Below, in pieces: positions 14,631 through 23,056 of a stretch of DNA of 60,970 bases. The notes beneath the pieces are model-generated. The model did no database searches, was not told the DNA's origin, and worked only from the letters and a program-made list of their open reading frames with translations. The position numbers and the translations under genes were made by a program. The number at the start of each line of letters is the position of its first letter. Within the stretch, counting starts at the first letter, position 1. This DNA is from Candidatus Parcubacteria bacterium (GTDB lineage Bacteria; Patescibacteriota; Patescibacteriia; Patescibacteriales; UBA12075): the NCBI GenBank assembly GCA_023132155.1, contig JAGLYP010000005.1, positions 1-60,970 of the forward strand. The letters are read 5' to 3'.

Positions 14631-15476
14631 GTGCATAACAAAAATAACAAAACAAACATAATTGATTTTCTTTTGATGGAATTCAATATTGCGGATAGCA
14701 GTGAGAAAGCGATTCGGGCCGTTAAAGCCAAAAAAGTTCCAAATAAGAAAAATAATCTTAAAAATATTTCATCTTTATTAGATGAGATATTAGTTTGTTT
14801 GCCGAAAGAAGAGCAAACAATATTAAAAGATAAAGATGAAATTTCAGCAAGCGAATGGTTTAATCTTCATAAAGAGGCCAGAGATGCCGTTTGCAGGCAT
14901 TTAAAGAACGATGTTGGAAAATGCGAGCTTAAAAGATTTGAAAAATTTTTAAGTATTGCTTCCCCAAGTAATTTTTTAAGCGCAAAAAAAATTGTTTTTG
15001 CCACTGCTGCTGCGGCGTCTTTGATTTTTTCCATCACACTGGTTTGCTGTCAGCCGAAAAGAACTGAAAGATGTGTTAATTTTATAGATAGTAGTTTTTT
15101 TGTTTTTTTACAAAAACAAGAAAAAGATTTAAATATAGAAAAAATAAATAATTTCGCCTTCACAAAACACAGTGATTTGTCTACAGCGGCCGCTAAGGCG
15201 GTTTATATTGTAAAAAATGAAAGTGATTTTCACGGCGGAGACGTAATAAAAATTTCAGAGGATGATCTATTCGGTAAAATCGCCGGTAAGTTTGAGGTAA
15301 ATGAAAATTTTAATAAAGATGATAAAATGATATCCACCGTCGCCGAGGCTATGACGGACGAGGAAAATAAAATATTTACTTATTTTAAAAAAATTATCAA
15401 TATCGCAAAATTAAAGCAAGAACGTTTATCATTAAAAATGCAGAAAAAATTATTAAATTTAATTGATGATTATTAA
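14631..15476 (+). CDS. Single-pass membrane protein of unknown function
   Basis: 281 aa from a GTG start; the next in-frame ATG is codon 16. Residues 1-115 are soluble and charged. A hydrophobic helix lies at about 122-141 (IVFATAAAASLIFSITLVCC), followed by an exported part with Cys residues close to the membrane. Near the C-terminus STVAEAMTDEE (235-245) is encoded by a palindromic element also found in the DUF3048 gene. It overlaps the next gene by about 11 bases and is probably coupled to it. I do not recognise the family. The start is uncertain. Confidence 0.6.
   Translation: MHNKNNKTNIIDFLLMEFNIADSSEKAIRAVKAKKVPNKKNNLKNISSLLDEILVCLPKEEQTILKDKDEISASEWFNLHKEARDAVCRHLKNDVGKCELKRFEKFLSIASPSNFLSAKKIVFATAAAASLIFSITLVCCQPKRTERCVNFIDSSFFVFLQKQEKDLNIEKINNFAFTKHSDLSTAAAKAVYIVKNESDFHGGDVIKISEDDLFGKIAGKFEVNENFNKDDKMISTVAEAMTDEENKIFTYFKKIINIAKLKQERLSLKMQKKLLNLIDDY
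15331..15367 (+). repeat. In-frame palindromic element inside the 14631 gene
   Basis: TATCCACCGTCGCCGAGGCT..., homologous to 11636-11672 with 6 differences, three of them synonymous. Same reading frame as in the other copy. CCGTC/GACGG arms. Confidence 0.75.
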
Positions 15477-15996
15477 AGAAAACGTTTTGACAAAACCGAA
15501 TATTGTTTCACTGGCGAATTTTTTAATGTTGGCAAGCATTGCTATTTTTATTCCTTTTTTTGTTCATATCCAATGGTTAACCGGTCCGATTGTTAATGCT
15601 GTTTTGATAATAGTTTTATTTACGGTCGGGGTTCGCAGTGCGCTTGTTTTATGTCTTATACCCAGTCTTATGGCTTTGTCAGGCGGCTTGATTCCGCCGA
15701 TTTTAGCGCCGATAATTCCTTTTATAATGGTATCAAATGTTTTATTGGTTTTAATTATTGATCAAAGCCATCTTTATTTTAAAAATAATTTTAAAGGCTA
15801 TTGGGTTGGTTTGATAGCCGGTTCTTTATTGAAATTCGCCTTTTTGTATTTTAGCTTAAATATTATTAGCAAGCTTTTGATAAAGCAGGAATTGATGGCA
15901 AAAATCGCGCAAATGATGTCTTGGCCGCAGCTGGCGACAGCTTTAAGCGGCGGATTTATCGCCTGGATTTTTTTGAAAAAAATAAAAAGAATTTGA
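15466..15996 (+). CDS. Small polytopic membrane protein, possible ECF-transporter S-component-like
   Basis: 176 aa from the ATG at 15466 (the ORF track opens one codon earlier at TTG). Five or six hydrophobic helices fill almost the whole length: about 16-36, 40-60, 65-85, 87-100, 110-135, 150-170. The segment HIQWLTGPIVNAVLIIVLFTVG resembles the start of small substrate-binding (S) proteins of energy-coupling-factor transporters, but no ECF ATPase or T component is in the window. It overlaps the upstream gene and is followed by a terminator. The family call is tentative. Confidence 0.6.
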   Translation: MIIKENVLTKPNIVSLANFLMLASIAIFIPFFVHIQWLTGPIVNAVLIIVLFTVGVRSALVLCLIPSLMALSGGLIPPILAPIIPFIMVSNVLLVLIIDQSHLYFKNNFKGYWVGLIAGSLLKFAFLYFSLNIISKLLIKQELMAKIAQMMSWPQLATALSGGFIAWIFLKKIKRI

Positions 15997-16047
15997 TCTT
16001 TTAAAAGATATTTATACACCCGCTGCGCGGAAAAAAATAGAATATTC

Positions 16048-16076
16048 AAAACTCTTGTATTACAAGAGTTTTTTAA
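16048..16076 (+). terminator. Terminator after the 15466 gene
   Basis: AAAACTCTTGTA, one base, TACAAGAGTTTT, then TT: a perfect 12-bp stem with a T-run. Confidence 0.85.
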
Positions 16077-16155
16077 ATATTAGCGAATAATTTTTGTTTT
16101 TAGATAGTGGCGTATGGTTAATTTTTAAAAAATAAAAAATTAAATAAGTTTCAGC

Positions 16156-16184
16156 TTGACTAATATTAAATTTTGTGCTATATT
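16156..16184 (+). promoter_or_regulatory. Promoter of the sigma4/HARE gene
   Basis: TTGACT (16156-16161), 17-bp spacer, TATATT (16179-16184). Confidence 0.75.
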
Positions 16185-16305
16185 ATTGTCAAATATTATT
16201 AAAACAATTTATTTGAATTTTGTAAAACATATTTTTTTGTTTGCAAAATTCGTAAATTTAATTCATGCCTAACAAGTGTCCCATGCCTTGATATGCTTTA
16301 AAAGT

Positions 16306-17517
16306 ATGGAAAATGTATCTATATTAGATCAAATTATTGATAATAAAAAAGCGGAAGAAGTTGCGAAACTTGACGCCGTGGAAATAATCAATAATTTATT
16401 TAGCGAGCTTTCCAAGAGAGAGCGCGATGTTGTTATTAGAAGATATGGCCTGCATGGCAAAAACAAAGAAACTTTGGAAAATATCGGCGGAATTCATAGT
16501 CTTACGCGAGAAAGGATTAGGCAAATAGAATTTTCCAGTGTAAAGAAATTACAACAGCTTAAAAATTTGGATTCTTATATAAGCAATTTAAAAAAAGTAA
16601 TTTATCAATTACTGGAGGAGCATGGCGGGTTAATGGAAAAAGAATATTTATTAGAAGCTTTGGTCGGTTTTTCCGTAAACGGATTTAAAGTTGAGGTGGA
16701 AAACAAAGCTATCCATAAAAATTATTTGAATTTTTTAATCACAAAATTACTTCATAATGAATTTGAAGAATATAATAATTCAAAGCATTTTAAAAGTTCG
16801 TATAAATTAAAATTTAGAGAATTAGGCCATTTACAGGCGTTGGTTGAAGAATTATTAATTTTTATTAAAGATAAAAAGGCTTATTACAAAACAGAGGAAA
16901 TAATTAATCATATTTTTAAATTAGATAGTTATAACAAGCATCAAGAAAAAACAGAAACTAATAGCAGTTTGGATATTTCTTGGGTTTTGCAAAATAAATT
17001 TTTTAATGAAAATGCTAAGACAGTTAATGAAAACAAGGCTCTTTATTCGCTGTTGAAATCGGCTAAAAAAATAGAACAAAATAAATTCGGCTATTGGGGG
17101 TTATATAATTCAAGGGAAATTAAGCCTAAAACCATTAATGATAAAATATATTTGATTTTTAAAAATATCGGAGATCCGATGCATTTTGTTGAAATTGCCG
17201 AAAAAATAAATGAAATCGCATTTGACAATAAAAAAGCTAATCCGGCAACGGTCCATAACGAATTAATTTTAGACGATAGATATGTTTTGATTGGCAGAGG
17301 GCTTTACGGCCTTAAGGAATGGGGATATAAAAACGGAACTGTTTCTGATGTAATTGATGAAATTTTTGATGAATCCGAAGAGGACGCCTTAAAAAGAGAA
17401 GATATTATAGAAAAGGTTTTGAAAAAAAGAATGGTAAAAAAGGCAACTATAATTTTAGCTTTAATGGATAAAGATAAATTTACTAAAGTTGATGGAAAAT
17501 ATAGTTTGATAAAATAA
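16306..17517 (+). CDS. Sigma-70 region 4 / HARE-HTH fusion regulator
   Basis: 403 aa from the ATG at 16306; the ORF track starts 10 codons earlier at GTG, with no signal to support it. Residues 30-85 are a sigma-70 region 4 helix-turn-helix: LFSELSKRERDVVIRRYGLHG, then ETLENIGGIHSLTRERIRQIEFSSVKKLQ, which in sigma factors reads the -35 element. Residues 275-340 match the HARE-HTH fold (KIYLIFKNIGDPMHFVEIAEKI ... HNELILDDRYVLIGRGLYGLKEWG), also found in the RNA polymerase delta subunit. Sigma region 2 is absent, so it cannot melt promoters alone. It is probably an RNA polymerase-associated regulator. Preceded by a clear promoter and long leader; followed by a 72-bp palindrome. Confidence 0.8.
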   Translation: MENVSILDQIIDNKKAEEVAKLDAVEIINNLFSELSKRERDVVIRRYGLHGKNKETLENIGGIHSLTRERIRQIEFSSVKKLQQLKNLDSYISNLKKVIYQLLEEHGGLMEKEYLLEALVGFSVNGFKVEVENKAIHKNYLNFLITKLLHNEFEEYNNSKHFKSSYKLKFRELGHLQALVEELLIFIKDKKAYYKTEEIINHIFKLDSYNKHQEKTETNSSLDISWVLQNKFFNENAKTVNENKALYSLLKSAKKIEQNKFGYWGLYNSREIKPKTINDKIYLIFKNIGDPMHFVEIAEKINEIAFDNKKANPATVHNELILDDRYVLIGRGLYGLKEWGYKNGTVSDVIDEIFDESEEDALKREDIIEKVLKKRMVKKATIILALMDKDKFTKVDGKYSLIK

Positions 17518-17587
17518 AAATCGCAGAAAATAAAGAAGCTTAGCTTCGGGTACCCGAAGCTAAGCTTCTTTATTTTCTGCGATTTTT
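17516..17587 (+). terminator. 72-bp perfect palindrome, terminator of the sigma4/HARE gene
   Basis: Arms of 36 bp with no spacer, centre CGGGTACCCG, ending in TTTTT. It begins at the stop codon. The arm is homologous to the palindrome inside prmC. It works as a terminator in form, but the size and the homology point to a mobile palindromic element. Confidence 0.85.
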
Positions 17588-17620
17588 TTATTCCGATTTT
17601 TTTAATATTTTACAAAATTA

Positions 17621-17629
17621 TGTTATAAT
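17621..17629 (+). promoter_or_regulatory. Extended -10 promoter of the DUF3160 gene
   Basis: TGTTATAAT ending 6 bases before the ATG at 17636, so the predicted start coincides with the start codon (leaderless message). The -35 region is weak. Confidence 0.7.
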
Positions 17630-17635
17630 ATAAAT

Positions 17636-19999
17636 ATGTTTTTAGAAGATAATAAAAAAGAAATAAAGAGTCGGGAGAGAATTTTCGGAAACAGATCAAC
17701 TATTTCCGATCCCAACAGCAATATTTTTGTAATTATCGGATGTATAATTATTATTATTCTTTTCTTTTTTATTCTTTATGTTGTTTTTTTTCAAAAGTCA
17801 GGCGCGGGCAATACCCCAATATTTGAACCCGCGAAGATTTCCACATCTTCAGTTAATAAATTGCCGACTTTTCCGGATAACGGCGGGGATAATAAATATA
17901 GCCTAGGCACCTCAAGCGAAGTGTTGATTGCGGAAAATGTCAGTTTCGGTTATTTTTATGAAAAGCCGAAAGATGATTTTAATTCAACTTTGAATACTTA
18001 TGAACTGCCGTTAAATATAAAAATTGATGTTAAAAATTATTATGAAATTTCTCGAAAAATCAATTTGGATCCATATTTAGAAGATTTGAATAAAAATGGT
18101 TTTGCTATCATAGAAAAACAGGATGTTTTTGATAATGAAGATTTTTTTTCCAGCTATCAGTCATTAGTAGCGAAAGACATTCCGATAGTTATTACAAATG
18201 ATTTTATAATTTATTATTATCAAAACACCCTAAAAGAAATAAATAAAGAAATTGAAAAAAATGTTTTTTATGAGCATGTCTGGAATCTTGGAAAATCAAT
18301 GTATGATATTTCGTTGGCTCGCTACAAAAAAACTTACAGCGAACTGGGTACCGTAAATGATCCTGTTTTAGAGGGCCAGCGATTGCAGCTAGCCTATTTT
18401 ACGGTTCTTTTAAAATTGCTAATGCCTACTGACGATCAAATTATTGAAGATGTGAATTTTTCCGATCCAAATAAATTTAATTTGCAGGAAGCTGATAAGT
18501 ATAGCTTTATTACCCCCGAATATATGCGCGTTGATATTGAAAAAGAGGTTGAGTTTATCAGGCAGGCGCAAAAAAAGGAAAAATCTCCGGTTTTTCTTTA
18601 CGAATTGGATTATAAGAATTTTTTTGTTCCGGAAAATTATAAAGTAAACGCTAAATTAAATAATTTTTATTTGGCTTTAAAATGGTTAAAATCAGAATTT
18701 CCTTTGTATTATAAAAATGATATCTGCGAAAATTGTTTGTTTGATAAAAGCGACTGGATTTTAAATTTTTACGCCGCTTGTTCAATTTCCAAGGATTTGT
18801 ATGATGACCAGGATTTGAAAAATCAATGGGCGATTGTGTATAAATTTATTTCATTTTTCAGCGGTTTACGGCAGGATTTAACTTATTTGCATTATCACGA
18901 TTCTTTGCGGGAATTTTTCGGTGAAAATTATAATGTCTCGGAAATATTTTCTTCAAATAACCCAAATCGCATGGGAGATATTTATAAAATTCAGTCAAAA
19001 ATTTCTCAATACAATTTTTCAAAAATTGAAGGCGGTTTAGATAGGCGGGATATTCTACTGCGCCCTTATTTGGGGATGCGGCTTCTGCAAGCCGCGTATT
19101 GGCCGAATGATTACTTGTTTAAAAAGTTAACAGGCGAGGAGCTGGTTTATAATAAAGAGATTGTACCCGCAAATGCCGATAAAACAATTTGCAGCCGGAA
19201 AAAAGGAGAAAAATATCGTTGCGGCGGAACGGGCATGGATATTATCAATCTTGTTTATCCTATTGAAGATTCTTATCGCACCCAATATTTTATTGATAAC
19301 ATAAGTTATCAAAATTATAATGAGATTGCCCAAGATATTAAAAAAGAATTGGGCAATTTTAATAATTACACCTGGAACAATAATTTGTATTGGATAACAT
19401 TGGATATTATAAAGCCGATGTTAAATTATAATAGCGCCTTTTTTCCGGAATTTACTAAAAATAAAATATGGAAACAAGAAAAAGATTTTAACGCGGGCCT
19501 AGGGGCTTGGGTTAATTTGCATTTGGACGAAGATGTTTTGGCAGGGTATTATGATAGTAAAAAATATAATGGCGGATTTGGGGCTGATAACAATATGTGT
19601 AATTTATATAATTATGTTGAGGCAAATCCCGTTTTTATTGAGGAGCTGATTTCGCGCAATACTATGCTGATTAAAATGCTGAGTGTTTTAAAGGTTAATG
19701 AAGATACTAACGCGGCTTCAATTGAACTGAAAGAATTTAATAAAAAACTTAGCCGATTGTTGGAAATTATAAAAAAGGAATTAAGCAATCAAAAAATTTC
19801 CAATGACGATTGCCGCGTTATAGATGATTTTGCCAGGCATTATACGGTTGAAAAGAGCGCGAATAAAGTTTTTAATATTAATCTTAACGATAAAAACTCA
19901 ATTTACAGCATTAACAAAACCAAGCTTTTGGCGCTTATCTATAAAAACGGAGAAGACAAGGTAATGGTATTCGGCCCGGTTTTTAATTATAAAGAGTAG
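17636..19999 (+). CDS. DUF3160-family membrane-anchored exported protein
   Basis: 787 aa. Short cytoplasmic N-terminus, one hydrophobic helix (about residues 31-54), then a large exported domain. The block YELPLNIKIDVKNYYEISRKINLDPYLEDLNKNGFAII, followed by PIVITNDFIIYYYQNTLKEIN and the long helical region containing RPYLGMRLLQAAYWPNDYLF, fits the DUF3160 family, whose function is unknown. CSRKKGEKYRCGG and DICENCLF supply cysteines that could form disulfides. It is a single-gene unit between a palindromic terminator and the rplJ promoter, with a leaderless-type start. Confidence 0.75.
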   Translation: MFLEDNKKEIKSRERIFGNRSTISDPNSNIFVIIGCIIIIILFFFILYVVFFQKSGAGNTPIFEPAKISTSSVNKLPTFPDNGGDNKYSLGTSSEVLIAENVSFGYFYEKPKDDFNSTLNTYELPLNIKIDVKNYYEISRKINLDPYLEDLNKNGFAIIEKQDVFDNEDFFSSYQSLVAKDIPIVITNDFIIYYYQNTLKEINKEIEKNVFYEHVWNLGKSMYDISLARYKKTYSELGTVNDPVLEGQRLQLAYFTVLLKLLMPTDDQIIEDVNFSDPNKFNLQEADKYSFITPEYMRVDIEKEVEFIRQAQKKEKSPVFLYELDYKNFFVPENYKVNAKLNNFYLALKWLKSEFPLYYKNDICENCLFDKSDWILNFYAACSISKDLYDDQDLKNQWAIVYKFISFFSGLRQDLTYLHYHDSLREFFGENYNVSEIFSSNNPNRMGDIYKIQSKISQYNFSKIEGGLDRRDILLRPYLGMRLLQAAYWPNDYLFKKLTGEELVYNKEIVPANADKTICSRKKGEKYRCGGTGMDIINLVYPIEDSYRTQYFIDNISYQNYNEIAQDIKKELGNFNNYTWNNNLYWITLDIIKPMLNYNSAFFPEFTKNKIWKQEKDFNAGLGAWVNLHLDEDVLAGYYDSKKYNGGFGADNNMCNLYNYVEANPVFIEELISRNTMLIKMLSVLKVNEDTNAASIELKEFNKKLSRLLEIIKKELSNQKISNDDCRVIDDFARHYTVEKSANKVFNINLNDKNSIYSINKTKLLALIYKNGEDKVMVFGPVFNYKE

Positions 20000-20016
20000 T
20001 TGGGGGCTATTTGCGC

Positions 20017-20047
20017 TTGACATAATTATTTATTGTGTTATTATAAT
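20017..20047 (+). promoter_or_regulatory. Promoter of rplJ-rplL
   Basis: TTGACA (20017-20022) and TATAAT (20042-20047), both consensus, with a 19-bp spacer. Transcription would start near 20054, just ahead of the 63-bp element. Confidence 0.8.
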
Positions 20048-20057
20048 AAGAACAAAT

Positions 20058-20120
20058 CAAGTTATGCCCAAAGGGCACTAACAGTAGTCGGGAATATTCA
20101 AATTCCTTGACTATAAATTA
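20058..20120 (-). repeat. 63-bp double-hairpin dispersed element, copy B
   Basis: Reverse orientation; identical over all 63 bases to copy C (32625-32687). It lies between the rplJ promoter and the L10 leader, so it would be transcribed as the 5' end of the rplJ-rplL message, in the same orientation relative to the gene as copy A upstream of secE. Confidence 0.95.
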
Positions 20121-20199
20121 GCCATAGACAGCAGGCAAAGAAATAAGACCTGCCGAGGTAAGACAAAAAACAGATGGCTTTTAAATTGCCATTTTTTTT
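20120..20199 (+). promoter_or_regulatory. Ribosomal protein L10 leader with attenuator
   Basis: Contains ACAGCAGG (20128-20135) and CCTGCCGAGG (20149-20158), the paired conserved blocks of the L10 leader known from rplJ-rplL operons. An outer stem AGCCAT/ATGGCT (20120-20125 with 20174-20179) closes it. The same ATGGC can instead pair with GCCAT (20188-20192), followed by seven T, forming a terminator. The two pairings exclude each other, as expected for autogenous attenuation by the L10-L12 complex. Confidence 0.85.
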
Positions 20200-20230
20200 A
20201 TTTAATTTTTTAATAATTGATATTTATTAT

Positions 20231-20767
20231 ATGCCTAAAACAAAATTGCAAAAACAAGAGATTTTAAGAACTCTTGAAAAAAAAATTAAAAAAGCCAAGT
20301 CCGTTGTTTTTACCGAATTTAATTCTTTGGGAGTAAAAGATAACGAAGAATTAAGAAATAATTTAAGAGGGGCAGACAGTGAATACATGGTTGCCAAAAA
20401 AACTCTTTTGAATTTAGCTTTTGAAAAAGAAAAAATTGAAAATTTGGATATTAAGAGTTTTGACGGGAAAATCGCGGCTGTATTCGGCTATGAAGATGAA
20501 GTCGCTCCGGCAAAAATTGTTGATGAATTTCAAAAAAAGAATGAAGAGAATAAAGAAAAAGTAAGATTAGTCGCGGGAATTTTGGAGAATAAATTTTTAA
20601 ACACCGCTGAAGTTATAGCTCTCGCGAAATTGCCAAGCAAAGATGAATTATACGCTAAAATTGTCGGTTCCTTAAACGCGCCAATTTCCGGTTTTGTAAA
20701 TGTAATGGCCGGAAATATCCGCGGGTTGGTTAATGTTTTAAAGGCTATTGAGAATAAAAAAGTTTAA
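20231..20767 (+). CDS. rplJ: Ribosomal protein uL10
   Basis: Anchors the L12 stalk to the GTPase centre. 178 aa from MPKTKLQKQEIL; the ORF track's earlier start (MAFKLPFFLF) lies in the attenuator hairpin and is rejected. Family blocks are KKIKKAKSVVFTEFNSLGVKDNEELRNNLR, YMVAKKTLLNLAF, FDGKIAAVFGYEDEVAPAKIVDEF and LPSKDELYAKIVGSLNAPISGFVNVMAGNIRGLVNVLKAI. The C-terminal helix for L12 dimers is short. Preceded by a consensus promoter, the 63-bp element and an L10 leader; followed by rplL. Confidence 0.97.
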   Translation: MPKTKLQKQEILRTLEKKIKKAKSVVFTEFNSLGVKDNEELRNNLRGADSEYMVAKKTLLNLAFEKEKIENLDIKSFDGKIAAVFGYEDEVAPAKIVDEFQKKNEENKEKVRLVAGILENKFLNTAEVIALAKLPSKDELYAKIVGSLNAPISGFVNVMAGNIRGLVNVLKAIENKKV

Positions 20768-20771
20768 GCAA

Positions 20772-20815
20772 TAATGCTAATCCGCGAATAAATGCTAATA
20801 ATGCGAATTGCTAAT
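20772..20815. repeat. TGCTAATCCGCGAAT repeat, copy 2
   Basis: AATGCTAATCCGCGAATAAA, then ATGCTAATAATGCGAATTGC, in the rplJ-rplL gap. Related to copies at 7306 and 31751. Confidence 0.7.
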
Positions 20816-20886
20816 ATTTTTAATAATTAATATAAATAATAAATTGTGTTGCGTGATGTATGTTGCGTGATGCATGATAAAAAAAT

Positions 20887-21324
20887 ATGACTGAAGAAAA
20901 AAAACAAGAGGAAGCAACTGCCGAAGAAAAAACAGTTGAAGTTCCCGCAAAATTTAAATCATTAGTTGAGAAAATAGAGAAAATGTCTGTTTTGGATTTG
21001 GCTGAATTGGTAAAAATTTTGGAAGACAAATTCGGCGTTTCCGCTGCTGCTCCGGCAATGATGATGGCCGGCGCTGCTGTTGGCGCTGAAGCAGGCGCTG
21101 AAGTGGAAGAGAAAGATAGTTTTGATATTGAGTTAACAGAAACAGGAAGCAATAAAATCGCCGTAATTAAAGCGGTAAGAACTATTACGGAAATAGGGCT
21201 TAAAGACGCTAAAGATTTAGTTGATGCCGCGCCAAAAGTTTTTAAAGAAGGCGTTAAAAAAGAAGAAGCGGAAGAAATCAAAAAACAATTGGAAGAAGCA
21301 GGAGCTAAGGTTACTTTGAAATAA
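20887..21324 (+). CDS. rplL: Ribosomal protein bL12 (L7/L12)
   Basis: The mobile stalk protein that recruits translation GTPases. 145 aa, about 20 longer than usual because of a charged N-terminal extension ([18 protein letters not shown]). Then the dimerisation domain ([29 protein letters not shown]), an Ala/Gly-rich hinge, and the C-terminal domain ([69 protein letters not shown]). Followed directly by a strong terminator. Confidence 0.97.
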   Translation: MTEEKKQEEATAEEKTVEVPAKFKSLVEKIEKMSVLDLAELVKILEDKFGVSAAAPAMMMAGAAVGAEAGAEVEEKDSFDIELTETGSNKIAVIKAVRTITEIGLKDAKDLVDAAPKVFKEGVKKEEAEEIKKQLEEAGAKVTLK

Positions 21325-21330
21325 CGAACG

Positions 21331-21377
21331 AAACAATAACCCCGCCCCTCGCGAGGGGCGGGGTTTTTTATTGTTTT
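21331..21377 (+). terminator. Terminator of rplJ-rplL
   Basis: A GC-rich perfect stem, ACCCCGCCCCTCG/CGAGGGGCGGGGT, flanked by AACAATA...TATTGTT, with TTTTTT on the 3' side. The same core style recurs at 45431-45482. Confidence 0.95.
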
Positions 21378-21406
21378 TTTATTGGAAATCAATTAAAATA
21401 TAAAAT

Positions 21407-22864
21407 ATGACAATAAACAAAATAATAAAATTCAGGATAATATTATTTTTATTGCTTTTTATGTCTGTTTGTTTTTTCTTTCATAAGGCAATCGTTCCAA
21501 GCGGCAAAATTGTTTATGTTAATAATTTTGAAAAAGAAAATTATTTTTTGGGCAAATTAAGCCCTGGCGAAAGAGTGGCTATGGGCGATAAAAAAATAGA
21601 AAATATAATTATCGCGAATCCTGTTTATTTTAATTTATATACGCCGCGCGCTTTTGATAAGGCAGTATTAAAATATCGTTATAAAAATATATGTAAAATC
21701 CCTTTGATTGAAACAGGGGCGCTTGTTGATAAGAATGCCTGGCGATACGATTTAAAGCCAGTTGAGAATAGGCTTATTGATCAATTGTCTTTGGTTTGGA
21801 ATGAAATCAGGGAGGGTGATGAAATACTTTTAGTTAGGCCGGAAACGCTAGGCGGTGAAGCCGGCACAAGTTATTCCAATATTAAAGATTTCATTTCAAA
21901 TCCGCCAAGCTTTAACCAAGTTGCCGCGTATAATTATAATTTAAATTTAAATTATTTTTTAGAAGATTATCATCCATCTGAATTTGCGACGCAAGATATT
22001 CCCGCGCTTAGGGGCGCTTATCAATTCTTTGTTTATTTAAAAAATGAAAATCTGGATTTAAATTTTATTTTTTATGATTTAAATAAAAACAAAGATTCAG
22101 ACGATTTTGATATTAGGCTATATTTTAATAATGAGCTTATAGATTTTAAGCATATTGAGGATGATGGCAATATTTCTGACAATGGCGAGTTTTCGCGTGA
22201 AAATAATTTTCATGTTTATTTGGCAAATTTGCCGGAAGGCGCTTATAAAATTGAAGTGAAAGCCAATAATGATATTATAACAAAGACAATTAAAAGCGCG
22301 CATAAAAAAATGGCTTTTATTCATAAGCTGGAATTATTTAACTCGGGCAACCAAGATATTAAACTTTATACTGACAGCAATTTAATTCAGGCGACCACGA
22401 TTTTTCCGGAAAGCTTGCAGACTGTAAAAATAAATGAAAATAATTTGGACATTAATGAGACCTATAAGCAATTTGAGATTTCAACAGGCAATCAAGGCAC
22501 AAGTTCGGAAATATTATTGCAAAAAGACGGTTTGATTTTGAGCGGAGACGGGGTTTTTGCTTTTAATCCTTTTTCTTTAATTAATCCTAAAATTAAAAAA
22601 GCCGATTACAATTTAGACGTAAATAAGGCGGGCATTAATTATATTATCGCTAAATATAAAACTCCACAAAAAATCGGTGAATGGTCTATGGCAGAAGTGG
22701 AAATAGATTTAGCGCAAGCATATCGTGAAAACAATAAAAATAGTTTTATAATTTCCGCTCCCGCGCTAAAACAGAAAGACAAGAAAAAATTATATTTTGA
22801 TTTAATAGAAATAGAATTAAACGGGCGTAGTTTGCGGGACAAGATTAATAATCTTTGGAATTAA
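21407..22864 (+). CDS. Exported or membrane-anchored protein of unknown function
   Basis: 485 aa. An N-terminal hydrophobic helix (about residues 9-28, IILFLLLFMSVCFFFHKAIV) serves as an anchor or signal. The rest appears beta-rich with alternating hydrophobic residues and is presumably extracellular; no known domain or catalytic motif is recognised. SNIKDFISNPPSFNQVAAYNYNLNLNYFLEDYHPSEF and LRGAYQFFVYLKNENLDLNFIFYDLNK suggest carbohydrate-binding-like beta-sandwich folds, but that is speculative. Followed closely (3 bases) by a small membrane protein and a prohibitin-like gene, probably one operon. Confidence 0.7.
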   Translation: MTINKIIKFRIILFLLLFMSVCFFFHKAIVPSGKIVYVNNFEKENYFLGKLSPGERVAMGDKKIENIIIANPVYFNLYTPRAFDKAVLKYRYKNICKIPLIETGALVDKNAWRYDLKPVENRLIDQLSLVWNEIREGDEILLVRPETLGGEAGTSYSNIKDFISNPPSFNQVAAYNYNLNLNYFLEDYHPSEFATQDIPALRGAYQFFVYLKNENLDLNFIFYDLNKNKDSDDFDIRLYFNNELIDFKHIEDDGNISDNGEFSRENNFHVYLANLPEGAYKIEVKANNDIITKTIKSAHKKMAFIHKLELFNSGNQDIKLYTDSNLIQATTIFPESLQTVKINENNLDINETYKQFEISTGNQGTSSEILLQKDGLILSGDGVFAFNPFSLINPKIKKADYNLDVNKAGINYIIAKYKTPQKIGEWSMAEVEIDLAQAYRENNKNSFIISAPALKQKDKKKLYFDLIEIELNGRSLRDKINNLWN

Positions 22865-22867
22865 TTT

Positions 22868-23056
22868 ATGAGAATAATAGCAAAAGAATTGTTTTATGTG
22901 TCAGGTTTGGCTTTTTTGATATATTTTGTAATGGAAATTTTTTGGCCCGGAATAGTTTTATCTTATGTTAATATAAATTGGGTGTTGATATTATGGCTGA
23001 TTACTGCTATATTAATAATATTACTAAAATCAAATAAGAAAAATGGAAATAAATAA
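22868..23056 (+). CDS. Small membrane protein (62 aa)
   Basis: Two hydrophobic helices (about residues 10-32 and 36-54) with a short Lys/Asn tail. It starts 3 bases after the preceding stop and overlaps the prohibitin-like gene by 14 bases. This tight packing and the clean two-helix layout support a real gene. No family is recognised. It could assist the adjacent SPFH protein, by position only. Confidence 0.6.
   Translation: MRIIAKELFYVSGLAFLIYFVMEIFWPGIVLSYVNINWVLILWLITAILIILLKSNKKNGNK

Larger units (their letters stand above)
15997..16305. other. Intergenic region: terminator, promoter and leader
   Basis: No gene is seen in these 309 bases. They hold the small palindrome ATCTTTTAAAAGAT at the end of the upstream gene, a strong terminator (16048-16072), a promoter (16156-16184) and a roughly 115-base AT-rich leader in which GAATTTTG and CAAAATTC can pair. 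Confidence 0.7.

Noticed and set aside
20174-20230. N-terminal extension MAFKLPFFLFNFLIIDIYY of rplJ
   Set aside because: These codons overlap the attenuator hairpin and its T-run; the family start MPKTKLQKQ follows.
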